Source of the DNA: Flavobacteriales bacterium | GTDB taxonomy: Bacteria; Bacteroidota; Bacteroidia; Flavobacteriales_E; Vicingaceae | Length of the DNA stretch: 64,000 bases | Direction of reading: 5' to 3' | Assembly (NCBI GenBank): GCA_026196775.1 | Contig: JAPHUD010000037.1 | Span: 1 to 64,000 of the forward strand | Shown here: positions 1 to 8,797 of the stretch, in pieces | How the letters are laid out: each line of letters starts with the position of its first letter | Position numbering within the stretch: the stretch's first letter is position 1 | Notes under the pieces: generated by a model | The model's input: only the letters and a program-made list of their open reading frames with translations | What the model was told of the DNA's origin: nothing | Databases searched by the model: none | Made by a program: the position numbers and the translations under genes

Positions 1-1
1 A

Positions 2-1276
2 ACAACAGGAATAACAGTAAATTATGGAACAAGTAGTGGAAATGTAACGGTAACGCCAAGTAATACATGCGGAAATGGAGGGTTAAGTAGCACAAGTGTA
101 ACGATAGCACCTTGTGGTTCAGCACCGGTAGCTGAATTTAACGCAACTCCTAAAAATATTTGTGAAGGAGAAACGGTAAGTTTTACAGATTTAAGTAGCA
201 ATACACCTACCTCGTGGAGTTGGACATTTGCAGGGGGAACACCATCAAGTTCAACAGCACAAAATCCAACAATAACTTATAATACGGCAGGAACCTATCA
301 AGTACAGTTAACAGCAACTAATGCTGGTGGTAGCGACATTGAAACAAAATCTGCTTATATTACGGTAAGTGCTCCAACTGGAGTAGTTTTAGATACAGCA
401 CGTATTAGAGATTATGACTGTGGAAAAGTATTGTCTAGTGCGACCAGTATCATATATTCAACTATTGTTAATAATGCAACAGGATATCAATTTGAAGTAA
501 CAAATACTTCATTAGGATTTACATACACTACCCCATGGTGGTACAATGCTAGATGGATTAGGTTATTTGATATTCCTGGAGTTCTTCCAAACACAACTTA
601 TAATGTTAGAGTTAAAGCTAAGCAAGGTAGGTGCGATTATGGTTATTATGGAGCATCTTGTGCAATTACTACTTATAGTAACCCAGTCTGGAATACTTCA
701 GTTATTGATCCTCAATGTGGAATATCATTAAACGATATTAATTCCGTAATTTATGCTAAACCGATTGCAAATGCAACTAATTATATATTTGAAATATCAA
801 ATACATCACTAGCTTATATAAGAACAATAAATCTTCCATTTAGAAGTATTAGAATGTCGTGGTGGGCAAACTCTTTACAACCTAATACTACTTATGATAT
901 AAAGGTAAAAGCTATAGTTAATAATATTACAGGAGAATATAGTAAAGTTTGTCAAGTAACGACCCCATCTAGTTTTAGAATAAGTATACCTGATGATGAA
1001 ATTCAATATGTTGAAAGCCGAACAAGTCCTATCCAACTAATTATCTACCCTAATCCAAGTCAAGGGGAGTTTGTTTATATGGAATTAAAAAGTTCTGAGG
1101 ATATTTCAGAATTAATAATTACAGATATAACAGGAAAAATAGTACATCAACAAAATTTACAAATGGATGATTATTATTCAACCGTAAGATTTAATGAAAA
1201 ATTGAACCCTGGTTTTTATTTTGTTACTGTTGTATCTGGTAGTCAAAAACAAACTAAAAAGTTGGTGGTAAAATAA
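2..1276 (+). CDS. T9SS-sorted secreted protein with PKD domain, 3' part
   Basis: The frame is open from the window edge, so this is the C-terminal part of a longer gene; the start lies outside. An early TTG or ATG inside the frame is not the true start, because the upstream codons read through a clear PKD domain (SWTFAGGTPSSS, then NPTITYNTAGTYQVQLTATN, about nt 120-375). Two similar fibronectin-III-like modules follow, each with Y-x-FE-[VI]-[TS]-NTS and PNTTY-[ND]-[VI]-[RK]-VKA, about nt 480-690 and 760-970. The last 80 or so residues form a type A T9SS sorting domain: YPNPSQGEF, ITDITGK, then LNPGFYFVTV and KKLVVK. The product should cross the outer membrane by T9SS and be anchored or released at the surface. 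An adhesin or matrix role is inferred from the domains; the substrate is unknown. Confidence 0.88.
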   Translation, partial: TTGITVNYGTSSGNVTVTPSNTCGNGGLSSTSVTIAPCGSAPVAEFNATPKNICEGETVSFTDLSSNTPTSWSWTFAGGTPSSSTAQNPTITYNTAGTYQVQLTATNAGGSDIETKSAYITVSAPTGVVLDTARIRDYDCGKVLSSATSIIYSTIVNNATGYQFEVTNTSLGFTYTTPWWYNARWIRLFDIPGVLPNTTYNVRVKAKQGRCDYGYYGASCAITTYSNPVWNTSVIDPQCGISLNDINSVIYAKPIANATNYIFEISNTSLAYIRTINLPFRSIRMSWWANSLQPNTTYDIKVKAIVNNITGEYSKVCQVTTPSSFRISIPDDEIQYVESRTSPIQLIIYPNPSQGEFVYMELKSSEDISELIITDITGKIVHQQNLQMDDYYSTVRFNEKLNPGFYFVTVVSGSQKQTKKLVVK

Positions 1277-1313
1277 AGTAATAGGTCATTCTAAAATAGT
1301 TAGTGAAAACCAC

Positions 1314-1369
1314 AATATAACTCAAAAAAAAAGCAACTTAATTAAGTTGCTTTTTTTTGAGTTATATTT
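1314..1369. terminator. Bidirectional rho-independent terminator
   Basis: An almost perfect inverted repeat lies between two converging genes. The core arms GCAACTTAA and TTAAGTTGC are flanked by 9 A on the left and 8 T on the right, and pairing continues outward through AATATAACTC and GAGTTATATT. It carries a U-tract in both directions, so it can end both the T9SS gene and fabI. Confidence 0.9.
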
Positions 1370-1384
1370 TTAGGATATTAAAAA

Positions 1385-2191
1385 TTACATAAACTTATCC
1401 ATTACTTTTTGACTTACGCCAACATTAGAGAAACCTCCATCGTGAAATAAGTTTTGCATGGTTACATATTTTGTTAAGTCAGAAAAAAGAGAAATACAAT
1501 AATCTGCACAAGCCAATGCACTTGCATTACCCAATGGAGACATGTCTTCAGCATAATTAATAAATGCATCAAATCCTTTAACACCACTTCCAGCTGTTGT
1601 AGCTGTAGGCGATTGAGAGATAGTGTTTACTCTTACTTTTTTATTTACTCCATAATGGTATCCAAAGTTTCTTGCAATAGATTCTAATAAAGCTTTTGCA
1701 TTAGACATATCATTATAATTAGGGAAAACTCTTTGTGCGGCAATATAAGAAAGAGCTAAGACAGAACCCCATTCATTCATTACATCTTTTTGCATAGCAA
1801 CTTTCATTACTTTATGAAAAGAGATAGCAGAAATGTCCATTCCTTTCATATAATATTCATAATTGTTTTCAGTGTAGTGAATGCCTTTTCTTACGTTTAA
1901 TGACATACCTATAGAGTGAAGAATAAAGTCTATTTTGCCGAATTTTCTCGTTGCAGCATCAAATAACTTTTCTAAATCTTCAATTGATGTTGCATCTGCA
2001 GGAATAACATCAGAGTTTGTTTTTTTTGCTAATTCATCCAATTCTCCCATTCTTATTGCAACAGGTGCATTGGTTAATATGAACTCTGCACCTTCTTCAT
2101 GGGCTCTTTCTGCAACTTTCCAAGCTATTGAATGTTCGTTTAAGGCTCCGAAGATTATTCCTTTTTTTCCTTTTAATAAATTATTAGACAT
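1385..2191 (-). CDS. fabI: Enoyl-[acyl-carrier-protein] reductase FabI
   Basis: Catalyses the last, NADH-dependent reduction of each fatty-acid elongation cycle in the cytoplasm. The 268-residue protein is a short-chain dehydrogenase of FabI type: the cofactor region near the N-terminus reads GIIFGALNEHSIAW, and the active site shows Tyr149, Tyr159 and Lys166 in the FabI spacing Y-x9-Y-x6-K. Length is normal for the family. It lies last in a minus-strand run after recN, with a 115-base gap, so it may have its own promoter. It ends at the shared terminator. A second fatty-acid gene, fabD, lies far away in the same window. Confidence 0.95.
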   Translation of the reverse strand: MSNNLLKGKKGIIFGALNEHSIAWKVAERAHEEGAEFILTNAPVAIRMGELDELAKKTNSDVIPADATSIEDLEKLFDAATRKFGKIDFILHSIGMSLNVRKGIHYTENNYEYYMKGMDISAISFHKVMKVAMQKDVMNEWGSVLALSYIAAQRVFPNYNDMSNAKALLESIARNFGYHYGVNKKVRVNTISQSPTATTAGSGVKGFDAFINYAEDMSPLGNASALACADYCISLFSDLTKYVTMQNLFHDGGFSNVGVSQKVMDKFM

Positions 2192-2306
2192 TTTTCTTTC
2201 TTTTATAAAAACTTTTTAATGCTACAAATATAGTGAGATTAATAAAATAAAAGCTAAAGATTAGGACTTAATTACACCTTTAAGGTTTTCTTTTTTCTTT
2301 TTCTGC

Positions 2307-3965
2307 TTATTTTACAGTTAATAAATGACGTGCATTTTCTTTTGCTGCACCAGTTAATTCCTTTCCACTAAGCATTTTTGCAATTTCATCAATTCTATCA
2401 TCACCAACAAGTACTTTCATTTTAGTAAGTGTTTTGTTTTGATGATTTTCTTTATAAATTTTAAAATGTGTATCCCCTTTTGCAGCAACCTGTGGTAAAT
2501 GGGTTATGGCAATAATCTGAATTTTCTCACTCATCAACCCCATAATTGCAGCCATTTTATAGGCTATATCTCCAGAAACTCCAGTGTCAATCTCATCAAA
2601 AACAATGGTTTGAATAGAAGAGTTCTTAGCTAAAATAGCTTTTATGGTAAGCATTAACCTAGAAAGTTCACCACCCGAAGCAGTTTTGTGTAAAGGTTTT
2701 AATGGCATTCCTTTGTTGGCAGAAAACATAAAATCTATTTGGTCTATGCCCGTACTAGAAAAATCGTTGTTGATGAGATGCTCGATTTTAAAAGAAGCAT
2801 CACCCATTCCTAAACCCTTAAGGTTGTCAATAATGTTTTTTTCTAATGCTTTAAAAATGCTTTTTCTTTTGGCAGATAATTTCTCGGCAACGATTAAAAG
2901 TGCTGCTTTACTTTTTTCTATAGCTTGTTTTAGGTGCTTTAATTTTTCTTCAGCAGAATTAATATCGTTTAATTGATTTTCGAGTTTATTTTCCAACTCA
3001 ATTAGCTCGTCAGAATTTGCTACTCTATGTTTTTGTGTTAGAGCATAAATATTATTTAACCTGTTGGTCAGGTAATCTAATTTAGATGCATCTACATCTA
3101 TGCTGTCATTTTCTACATCAATTTCCCTAGCAATGTCTTTTAATTCTATTAAAACAGTGTTTAATCGTTCTAAAAGCTGTGTATAGTTTTCTGAACAATG
3201 ACTAATTTTTGAGAAGTTTTGCGTAATGGTATTCATTCTAGAAATAATACTATCATCACTATTTAAAAGCATGTCTCCAGATTGCTGTATGGTAGTTAGA
3301 ATTTGTTCTGCATTATTAATTATATCCAACTGATTTTCTATGTCGACTTGCTCACCGGGTTGTAATTTTAGTACTTTCAATTCATCTAGCTGAAAAGAAA
3401 GATAGTCTAAATCAGATTTTGCTTCATTTTCGATGTGGAGCAATTGCTGGTAGTTTTGTTGTAGTTTTTGATATTCGGAAAAATACTGTTTATATTGTTT
3501 TAGAAGTTCATCAGTATTAGCAAATGCATCAATCACTTCAATTTGAAAATCAGATGAATTAAGCTCTAAGGTTTCATGTTGAGAATGGATATCTATTAGT
3601 GTTAAGGATAGTTCTTTAATGGTGTTGAGGTTTACAGGCGTATCATTTATAAAAGCTCTGGATTTACCATTAGCACTAATTTCTCTTCTAACAATAATAG
3701 GAAAATCTAAATCTAAATCGTTGTTTTTAAAAAATGGAGCAACCAACTTTTCGGAAACATTAAAAGTTCCTTCTACCACACATTTTTTTTCTTTATCGTT
3801 GAGAACGGAAGTGTCTGCTCGCTGACCAAGAATTAGTGATAAAGCTCCTAAAAGTATAGATTTTCCTGCTCCGGTTTCTCCTGTTATCACAGTAAAATCA
3901 TTGTTAAAATTGAGCTGAAGTTGTTCAATTATAGCATAATTCTTAATTACAAGCGATTGTAACAT
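2307..3965 (-). CDS. recN: DNA repair ATPase RecN
   Basis: SMC-like ATPase that acts at DNA double-strand breaks in recombinational repair. The sequence shows the split ABC ATPase typical of RecN: Walker A GETGAGKS at residues 29-36, a long coiled-coil middle (about 150-375), then the signature SGGELSR at 430-436 and Walker B TIVFDEID at 453-460. The 552-residue length fits the family. It follows the porD gene by 128 bases. recA is present on the same strand about 26 kb away. Confidence 0.96.
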   Translation of the reverse strand: MLQSLVIKNYAIIEQLQLNFNNDFTVITGETGAGKSILLGALSLILGQRADTSVLNDKEKKCVVEGTFNVSEKLVAPFFKNNDLDLDFPIIVRREISANGKSRAFINDTPVNLNTIKELSLTLIDIHSQHETLELNSSDFQIEVIDAFANTDELLKQYKQYFSEYQKLQQNYQQLLHIENEAKSDLDYLSFQLDELKVLKLQPGEQVDIENQLDIINNAEQILTTIQQSGDMLLNSDDSIISRMNTITQNFSKISHCSENYTQLLERLNTVLIELKDIAREIDVENDSIDVDASKLDYLTNRLNNIYALTQKHRVANSDELIELENKLENQLNDINSAEEKLKHLKQAIEKSKAALLIVAEKLSAKRKSIFKALEKNIIDNLKGLGMGDASFKIEHLINNDFSSTGIDQIDFMFSANKGMPLKPLHKTASGGELSRLMLTIKAILAKNSSIQTIVFDEIDTGVSGDIAYKMAAIMGLMSEKIQIIAITHLPQVAAKGDTHFKIYKENHQNKTLTKMKVLVGDDRIDEIAKMLSGKELTGAAKENARHLLTVK

Positions 3966-4093
3966 GATTTTTTTTTAAAGTTAAATTTTCTAACTCAAAA
4001 ATACATGTTTTTAATAGAAATTTGAGAATTAGTGTAGAAGATTATAAGGTGATTGAAGATTAAAGGTTTGAGGTTTAACTTAACGACTATTAC

Positions 4094-4996
4094 TTACTTT
4101 CTAATCTCTTTATACTTACTCCCATTCATAGGATTTATTTTATCGAGTAGTGTAATTACCTCATTTTTCTCGTTGGCTAATCCATCTTTAAAGAGGTTTA
4201 CAATTTCATCGGCTTTAGAGTTAAAGAAAACCTGCAAATGAAAAGCTCCTGGTTTGGCTTTATAAACATTGTCTAAAAGTTTTAAGCTCTCTAATACTTT
4301 AGCTCTTCCTTTGGCTACGTCTTTTGCCATCTCATCAAAACCCAAGCGGTGGTATTCGTAATAACATTGTCTTAACGATTCGTGTGTTGGATGAAGTAAG
4401 TCTTGCACAATCCAATATCTGTTAGTGTTGCTTTCAAAAGCCTTCCAGCCTGGCTCGGCAGCACCTTGTGCATTAGAAACAATTTTTTGAGCTTGCAAAA
4501 AATAAGGAGTACCACCTTTTAATTCGTAAGAATCGTAATCTAAACCAATAATGATGTAAGCATAAAAAGCTAATACAGAAGTAAGGTTAGATATATGCGA
4601 ATTTTCAGAATATTGTAAATTATCAAACTCATTAAACCTAAAGTCAAATTCTTTATCAATATGATTGAGCAAGGTGCTATTGTAAGAGGTATTAAAAATT
4701 GGTCTTCTAGATTGAATTTGAATTGTAGCTTTAAATTCTGTAGCAGAAACCATCTCATTTACATTAATTAAGATAGAACACTCAATTCTTTCGTTTGGCT
4801 GATAAATGTGGTTTGTCCATTTTCGACTATTCATAAATTCAAAAATGGTTTTCTCCATAACTTCAAAAACACTTTTATCAGTAGCTTGAACCTGAGAAGA
4901 GTTAATTTGTACTTTACAATCAAGTTCTTGAGCAGTTGCAACAACATAAGAACTTATGCAGCAAAAAAATAATATTATTTTTATTTGTTGAATCAT
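4094..4996 (-). CDS. porD: DUF4835 family protein, PorD-type T9SS component
   Basis: A 300-residue exported protein with an N-terminal signal peptide ending near ATAQ. The opening ELDCKVQINSSQVQ and the central LTSVLAFYAYIIIGLDYDSY and GGTPYF segments are typical of the Bacteroidota family DUF4835, which is annotated as T9SS protein PorD. The exact role in secretion is not defined by the sequence. Its ATG overlaps the coaBC stop by four bases (ATGA), so the two are translationally coupled. The presence of T9SS-sorted proteins in this window agrees with a working T9SS. The family call is firm; the symbol follows common annotation practice. Confidence 0.8.
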   Translation of the reverse strand: MIQQIKIILFFCCISSYVVATAQELDCKVQINSSQVQATDKSVFEVMEKTIFEFMNSRKWTNHIYQPNERIECSILINVNEMVSATEFKATIQIQSRRPIFNTSYNSTLLNHIDKEFDFRFNEFDNLQYSENSHISNLTSVLAFYAYIIIGLDYDSYELKGGTPYFLQAQKIVSNAQGAAEPGWKAFESNTNRYWIVQDLLHPTHESLRQCYYEYHRLGFDEMAKDVAKGRAKVLESLKLLDNVYKAKPGAFHLQVFFNSKADEIVNLFKDGLANEKNEVITLLDKINPMNGSKYKEIRK

Positions 4997-6210
4997 TTTT
5001 TAGTAAAATGCTTAGTTAAAATTATATTGAAGATATCATCAGCAACTTTTACCTTAGACTTCAACTCAAAATTTTTAACATTATTGTTTTTATCTATTAG
5101 CGTTATTTTGTTTGTTTCATGATTGAACCCAGCACCTTTATCATTTAGTGAGTTTAAAACAATATAATCTAAATTCTTTTTAGCTAATTTATTTTTGGCG
5201 TTCTTAAGTTCGTCATGTGTTTCAAGGGCAAAACCTATTAACAATTGGTTTTTATTTTTGATTTTTCCAACCGAAGCTAAAATGTCTTTTGTTGGCTTTA
5301 GTTGAATAACCAGTTCATTTGTTTTAGCAGTTTGTTCTGTTTTTTTTATTTTTTTATCGCTGCTTGTTGCAGGAGTAAAATCTGCTACAGCTGCTGCCAT
5401 AATAATGATATCAGCATTTTTTACATATTGATGAACGGCATTGTACATATCTTCAGCGGTAACAACATCAACTCTGTTTATTAGTTCCGAAGAACTTGCT
5501 TTTGTTGGTCCGATAACTAAATTAACATCCGCACCTAAATTGGCAGCATGTTCAGCAAGTGCAATGCCCATTTTTCCAGTAGAAAAGTTACTAATAAACC
5601 TTACAGGGTCAATTTTTTCGACAGTCGGACCTGCAGTAATCAATATTTTTTTTCCTTTAAGTGGGAGAGAAGCTTCAAAATGATTTTTAATAGCTTCAAA
5701 AATAAGTTCAGGTTCTTCCATCCTTCCTTCACCACTAAGTCCACTAGCAAGTTCGCCTGATGGAGCATTTAGTATTTTGTTTCCAAATTTTTCTAATTGC
5801 TTTAAATTGGTTTTTAGGGTAGGATGTTGGTACATATCTAAATCCATTGCCGGAGCTATTAAAATAGGACATTTGGCTGAAAAATAACAAGCCAGTAGGA
5901 AATTGTCACAAACACCATTTGCAAATTTGGCTATGGTGTTGGCAGTAGCAGGGGCAACAACAAAAAAGTTAGCCCAAAGGGCTAACTCTACATGGTTGTT
6001 CCAATTATTCGATTCGTTTTTAAAAGTAGTTAAAACAGGATTTTTAGAAAGTGTTGATAAAGTAAGAGGGGCAACAAAATCTAATGCTGATGGTGTTGCT
6101 ACAACTTTTACATGAACACCTTCTTTAACCAACAAACGGATTAAAAGAGGTATTTTATAGGCAGCAATTCCACCGGTAATACCAAGGAGAATATTTTTGC
6201 CTTTTAGCAT
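4993..6210 (-). CDS. coaBC: Bifunctional phosphopantothenoylcysteine decarboxylase / phosphopantothenate-cysteine ligase CoaBC
   Basis: Carries out two steps of coenzyme A synthesis: ligation of cysteine to 4'-phosphopantothenate and decarboxylation to 4'-phosphopantetheine. The N-terminal flavoprotein half (CoaC, to about residue 180) shows GITGGIAAYK, the active-site His73 in NNHVEL, and an APAMDLDMY loop. The C-terminal half (CoaB) begins with KKILITAGPTVEKIDPVR and contains ISNFSTGKMG. Length of 405 residues is normal. The usual PAMN of CoaC reads PAMD here. panB, an earlier step of the same pathway, is elsewhere in the window. It lies between rpoZ (5 bases upstream) and porD (overlapping). 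Confidence 0.96.
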   Translation of the reverse strand: MLKGKNILLGITGGIAAYKIPLLIRLLVKEGVHVKVVATPSALDFVAPLTLSTLSKNPVLTTFKNESNNWNNHVELALWANFFVVAPATANTIAKFANGVCDNFLLACYFSAKCPILIAPAMDLDMYQHPTLKTNLKQLEKFGNKILNAPSGELASGLSGEGRMEEPELIFEAIKNHFEASLPLKGKKILITAGPTVEKIDPVRFISNFSTGKMGIALAEHAANLGADVNLVIGPTKASSSELINRVDVVTAEDMYNAVHQYVKNADIIIMAAAVADFTPATSSDKKIKKTEQTAKTNELVIQLKPTKDILASVGKIKNKNQLLIGFALETHDELKNAKNKLAKKNLDYIVLNSLNDKGAGFNHETNKITLIDKNNNVKNFELKSKVKVADDIFNIILTKHFTKK

Positions 6211-6215
6211 GTTAG

Positions 6216-6542
6216 TTATTCTTTATCGGCATCAGGATTTTTGATGAATAATTTATCATCTAAAAATTCTTTCATAGCCATAGCATTTGTTTTTGGTAAA
6301 CGCTCATAAAATCTAGAGATTTCAATTTGCTCTCTGTTTTCAAAAACCTCTTCTAAGTTGTCAGTTGTTGAAGCAAATTCATTGATTTTACCAATTAATT
6401 CTTCTTTTAAATCAACAGCAATTTGGTTAGATCTTTTAGCAACAGCTACAACAGATTCGTAAATGTTTCCTGTAACATCTTCAATAGCTTGTAAATCTCT
6501 AGTAATTGTAGTTGTTTCTGCGTTGGTAGTTTTAAAATTCAT
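6216..6542 (-). CDS. rpoZ: DNA-directed RNA polymerase omega subunit, Bacteroidota type
   Basis: Small RNA polymerase subunit that helps core assembly. The 108-residue protein has the Rpb6/omega-like core of Bacteroidota RpoZ: ITRDLQAIEDVTGNIYESV followed by VAKRSNQIAVDLKEEL. It is longer than proteobacterial omega and has an acidic C-terminus. It sits 4 bases after bamD and 5 before coaBC. RNA polymerase omega near coaBC is also seen in other phyla. Confidence 0.9.
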   Translation of the reverse strand: MNFKTTNAETTTITRDLQAIEDVTGNIYESVVAVAKRSNQIAVDLKEELIGKINEFASTTDNLEEVFENREQIEISRFYERLPKTNAMAMKEFLDDKLFIKNPDADKE

Positions 6543-6546
6543 CTTG

Positions 6547-7356
6547 TTATAAATTTTCTAGTTTAATTTTATTTTGTTCTTCTTCCATACGGGAGTAAAT
6601 ATTTTGAGCTTCTTTTAAATATTTACTTTCTTTATATGAATCTGCAAAGTTATAATAAGCTTCGATAGTATCACCAATTCTTTCCAATTTTTTTTCTTTA
6701 ATACTGTTTATGGCTAATAAGTAGTGAGATTTTAGGGTTAAAAATACCAATTCTTCTAGGTGTTTAGTATCTGGATAATCTTTTATATGATTGCCTAAAG
6801 CAACAATAGAAGCTTTATAATCTTGTATTTTAAAATATTGTTTGGCGTTTTGGTAAGATTTAGTTTCTAATTTAACTCTTAACTTATCCATTAATACATT
6901 ACTAGAATCAACTAAATTGTGTTCAGGAAAAGTATTAATAAACATTTGAAGAGAGTTAATAGCATTATAGGTTTCTGTTTGGTCTAATTCGGGTATTGGA
7001 GATAATAAGTATTGCGAATATCCATGCATAAACAACATTTCTTCTACATGTTTGCTAGTTGGATAGGTAGTTGCAAATTTTTTAAAATGGTAAGCAGCAG
7101 CATACAGTAAATTAGATTGATAGTTGGAATAGGCATAAAGAAAATATACTTTTTCGGCTCTATCAGTTCCTCTTAACAAAGGAATTAATTCTTCTAAAAG
7201 CGGAATAGCTCTATCGTATTTTCCTTCATCATAATATTTTTGTGCAGCTTCATATTTTAGGTCAACATCCGAGCTTTTAAGTATTTTCTGATACTTGCTA
7301 CAACCTAATGAAATCATTAGTAAAAATAGAAGGTATAAACTGTTTTTCTTAAACAT
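6547..7356 (-). CDS. bamD: Outer membrane assembly lipoprotein BamD
   Basis: Lipoprotein of the Bam complex that inserts beta-barrel proteins in the outer membrane. I place the start at the ATG giving MFKKNSLYLLFLLMISLGC, because it yields a clean lipoprotein signal with Cys19; the frame is open for 81 more codons upstream but that part overlaps the divergent MFS gene and resembles nothing. The mature part shows TPR-like helices (YYDEGKYDRAIPLLEELI, YHFKKFATTYPTSKHVEEM, DYKASIVALGNHIKDYPDT). Length of 269 residues is normal. It is first in the operon with rpoZ, coaBC and porD. Confidence 0.92.
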   Translation of the reverse strand: MFKKNSLYLLFLLMISLGCSKYQKILKSSDVDLKYEAAQKYYDEGKYDRAIPLLEELIPLLRGTDRAEKVYFLYAYSNYQSNLLYAAAYHFKKFATTYPTSKHVEEMLFMHGYSQYLLSPIPELDQTETYNAINSLQMFINTFPEHNLVDSSNVLMDKLRVKLETKSYQNAKQYFKIQDYKASIVALGNHIKDYPDTKHLEELVFLTLKSHYLLAINSIKEKKLERIGDTIEAYYNFADSYKESKYLKEAQNIYSRMEEEQNKIKLENL

Positions 7357-7510
7357 AGCGGCAAATATACTCAAAGAAATTAAGATGGAAATTGCTTGGT
7401 TAATATAAATTGTGTTAAAAACTACTAAACGTAAGTTTAATTTTATTATTTCTTCATAAAACAAGTTTTTGCTTAGTTTTACTTTCGTAAAATGATATTT
7501 AACAACTATA

Positions 7511-8797
7511 GTGAAAATTAACAACCAGAAAATAATTAATGCTTGGGCAATGTACGATTGGGCCAACTCCGTGTATGCGTTAATTATTACAACAGCCATT
7601 TTCCCTATTTTTTATGAAAAAACTACATCAGAAGAAGTTGTTTTTTTCGGAAAAACCTTCGTAAATACAGAGCTTTATTCTTATGTGATTTCTTTCTCTT
7701 TTATGTTGTTGGTAGTACTTTCTCCTATACTTTCTGGTATGGCAGATTATTCTGGAAATAAGAAAAAGTACTTACAGTTTTTTTGTTATTTAGGAGCTCT
7801 TTCTTGCATCAGTTTATATTTTTTTGATGCTGAAAATGCATTGGAATTAAGCATGTTGCCTGTTTTACTGGCGAGTATTGGTTTCTCAGGAAGTTTGGTT
7901 TTTTATAATGCTTATTTGCCCGAAATTGTAACGCCCGATTTGCAAGATAATGTAAGTGCAAAAGGTTTTTCGTTAGGCTATATAGGTAGTTCATTGTTAT
8001 TAATTGTTTGTTTGGTATTGCTACAGGGTTTTGATATACCTGTAAAGTGGGTTTTTGTGATAACCGGAGTTTGGTGGATAGGCTTTGCTCAGTTTACCTT
8101 TATGGCGTTGCCCAACAATGTTTATAATAAACGTCCGAAAGGAAATAGGTTTTTAAAAGGGTTTAATGAACTTAAAAAAGTTTTTAAAGAGCTTAAACAT
8201 CAATACAATTTAAAGAAATATTTGTCTGCTTTTTTTGTTTATAGTATGGGAGTTCAAACCATTATGTTAATGGCTGTTTTTTTTGGAACTAAAGAAATTA
8301 AATGGAGTAGTGATGCAGAAATGCAAACAGGGTTAATTGTGAGTATTTTGGTAATACAATTTATAGCCATTGCAGGGGCTCAGGGCATGGCTTTTCTATC
8401 TAAAAAAATTGGTAATATAAAAACCTTGTTGTTTGTAGTTTTTTGTTGGATAATTATATGTATTTCAGCATATAGCTTGGTGTATTTGCCTTTACATTTT
8501 TACATTATTGCAGGTTCAATTGGTTTGGTAATGGGCGGAATTCAATCTTTATCTCGTTCTACCTATTCTAAATTGTTGCCCGAAACACAAGATCATGCTT
8601 CGTATTTTAGTTTTTATGATATTTTGGAAAAAACAGGCGTAGTAATAGGTACTTTCTTCTTCGGTTTTATAGAAGGATTGTTTGATATTAGATCATCGGT
8701 GTTAATTCTAATTGTATTTTTTGTAATAGGATTTTTGCTATTATTGAGGGTGAAATCTACCAAAAAGATATTAAACGAGGCAGCTACGGTAAAGTAA
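7511..8797 (+). CDS. MFS transporter, UMF1/Atg22-like
   Basis: Inner-membrane transporter of 428 residues with about 12 hydrophobic segments. The N-terminal INAWAMYDWANSVYALIITTAIFP is the hallmark of the UMF1 family (Atg22-like), which is annotated as MFS although its substrate is unknown in most bacteria. It starts at GTG; the next in-frame ATG lies inside the WAMYDWANS motif and would cut it, so GTG is preferred. A weak promoter-like TACTTTCG lies about 24 bases upstream. The 3' end overlaps the converging GDSL gene by 14 bases. Confidence 0.9.
   Translation: MKINNQKIINAWAMYDWANSVYALIITTAIFPIFYEKTTSEEVVFFGKTFVNTELYSYVISFSFMLLVVLSPILSGMADYSGNKKKYLQFFCYLGALSCISLYFFDAENALELSMLPVLLASIGFSGSLVFYNAYLPEIVTPDLQDNVSAKGFSLGYIGSSLLLIVCLVLLQGFDIPVKWVFVITGVWWIGFAQFTFMALPNNVYNKRPKGNRFLKGFNELKKVFKELKHQYNLKKYLSAFFVYSMGVQTIMLMAVFFGTKEIKWSSDAEMQTGLIVSILVIQFIAIAGAQGMAFLSKKIGNIKTLLFVVFCWIIICISAYSLVYLPLHFYIIAGSIGLVMGGIQSLSRSTYSKLLPETQDHASYFSFYDILEKTGVVIGTFFFGFIEGLFDIRSSVLILIVFFVIGFLLLLRVKSTKKILNEAATVK

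Noticed and set aside
7357-7599. N-terminal extension of bamD
   Set aside because: It would place 81 residues before a clean lipoprotein signal and overlap the divergent MFS gene.
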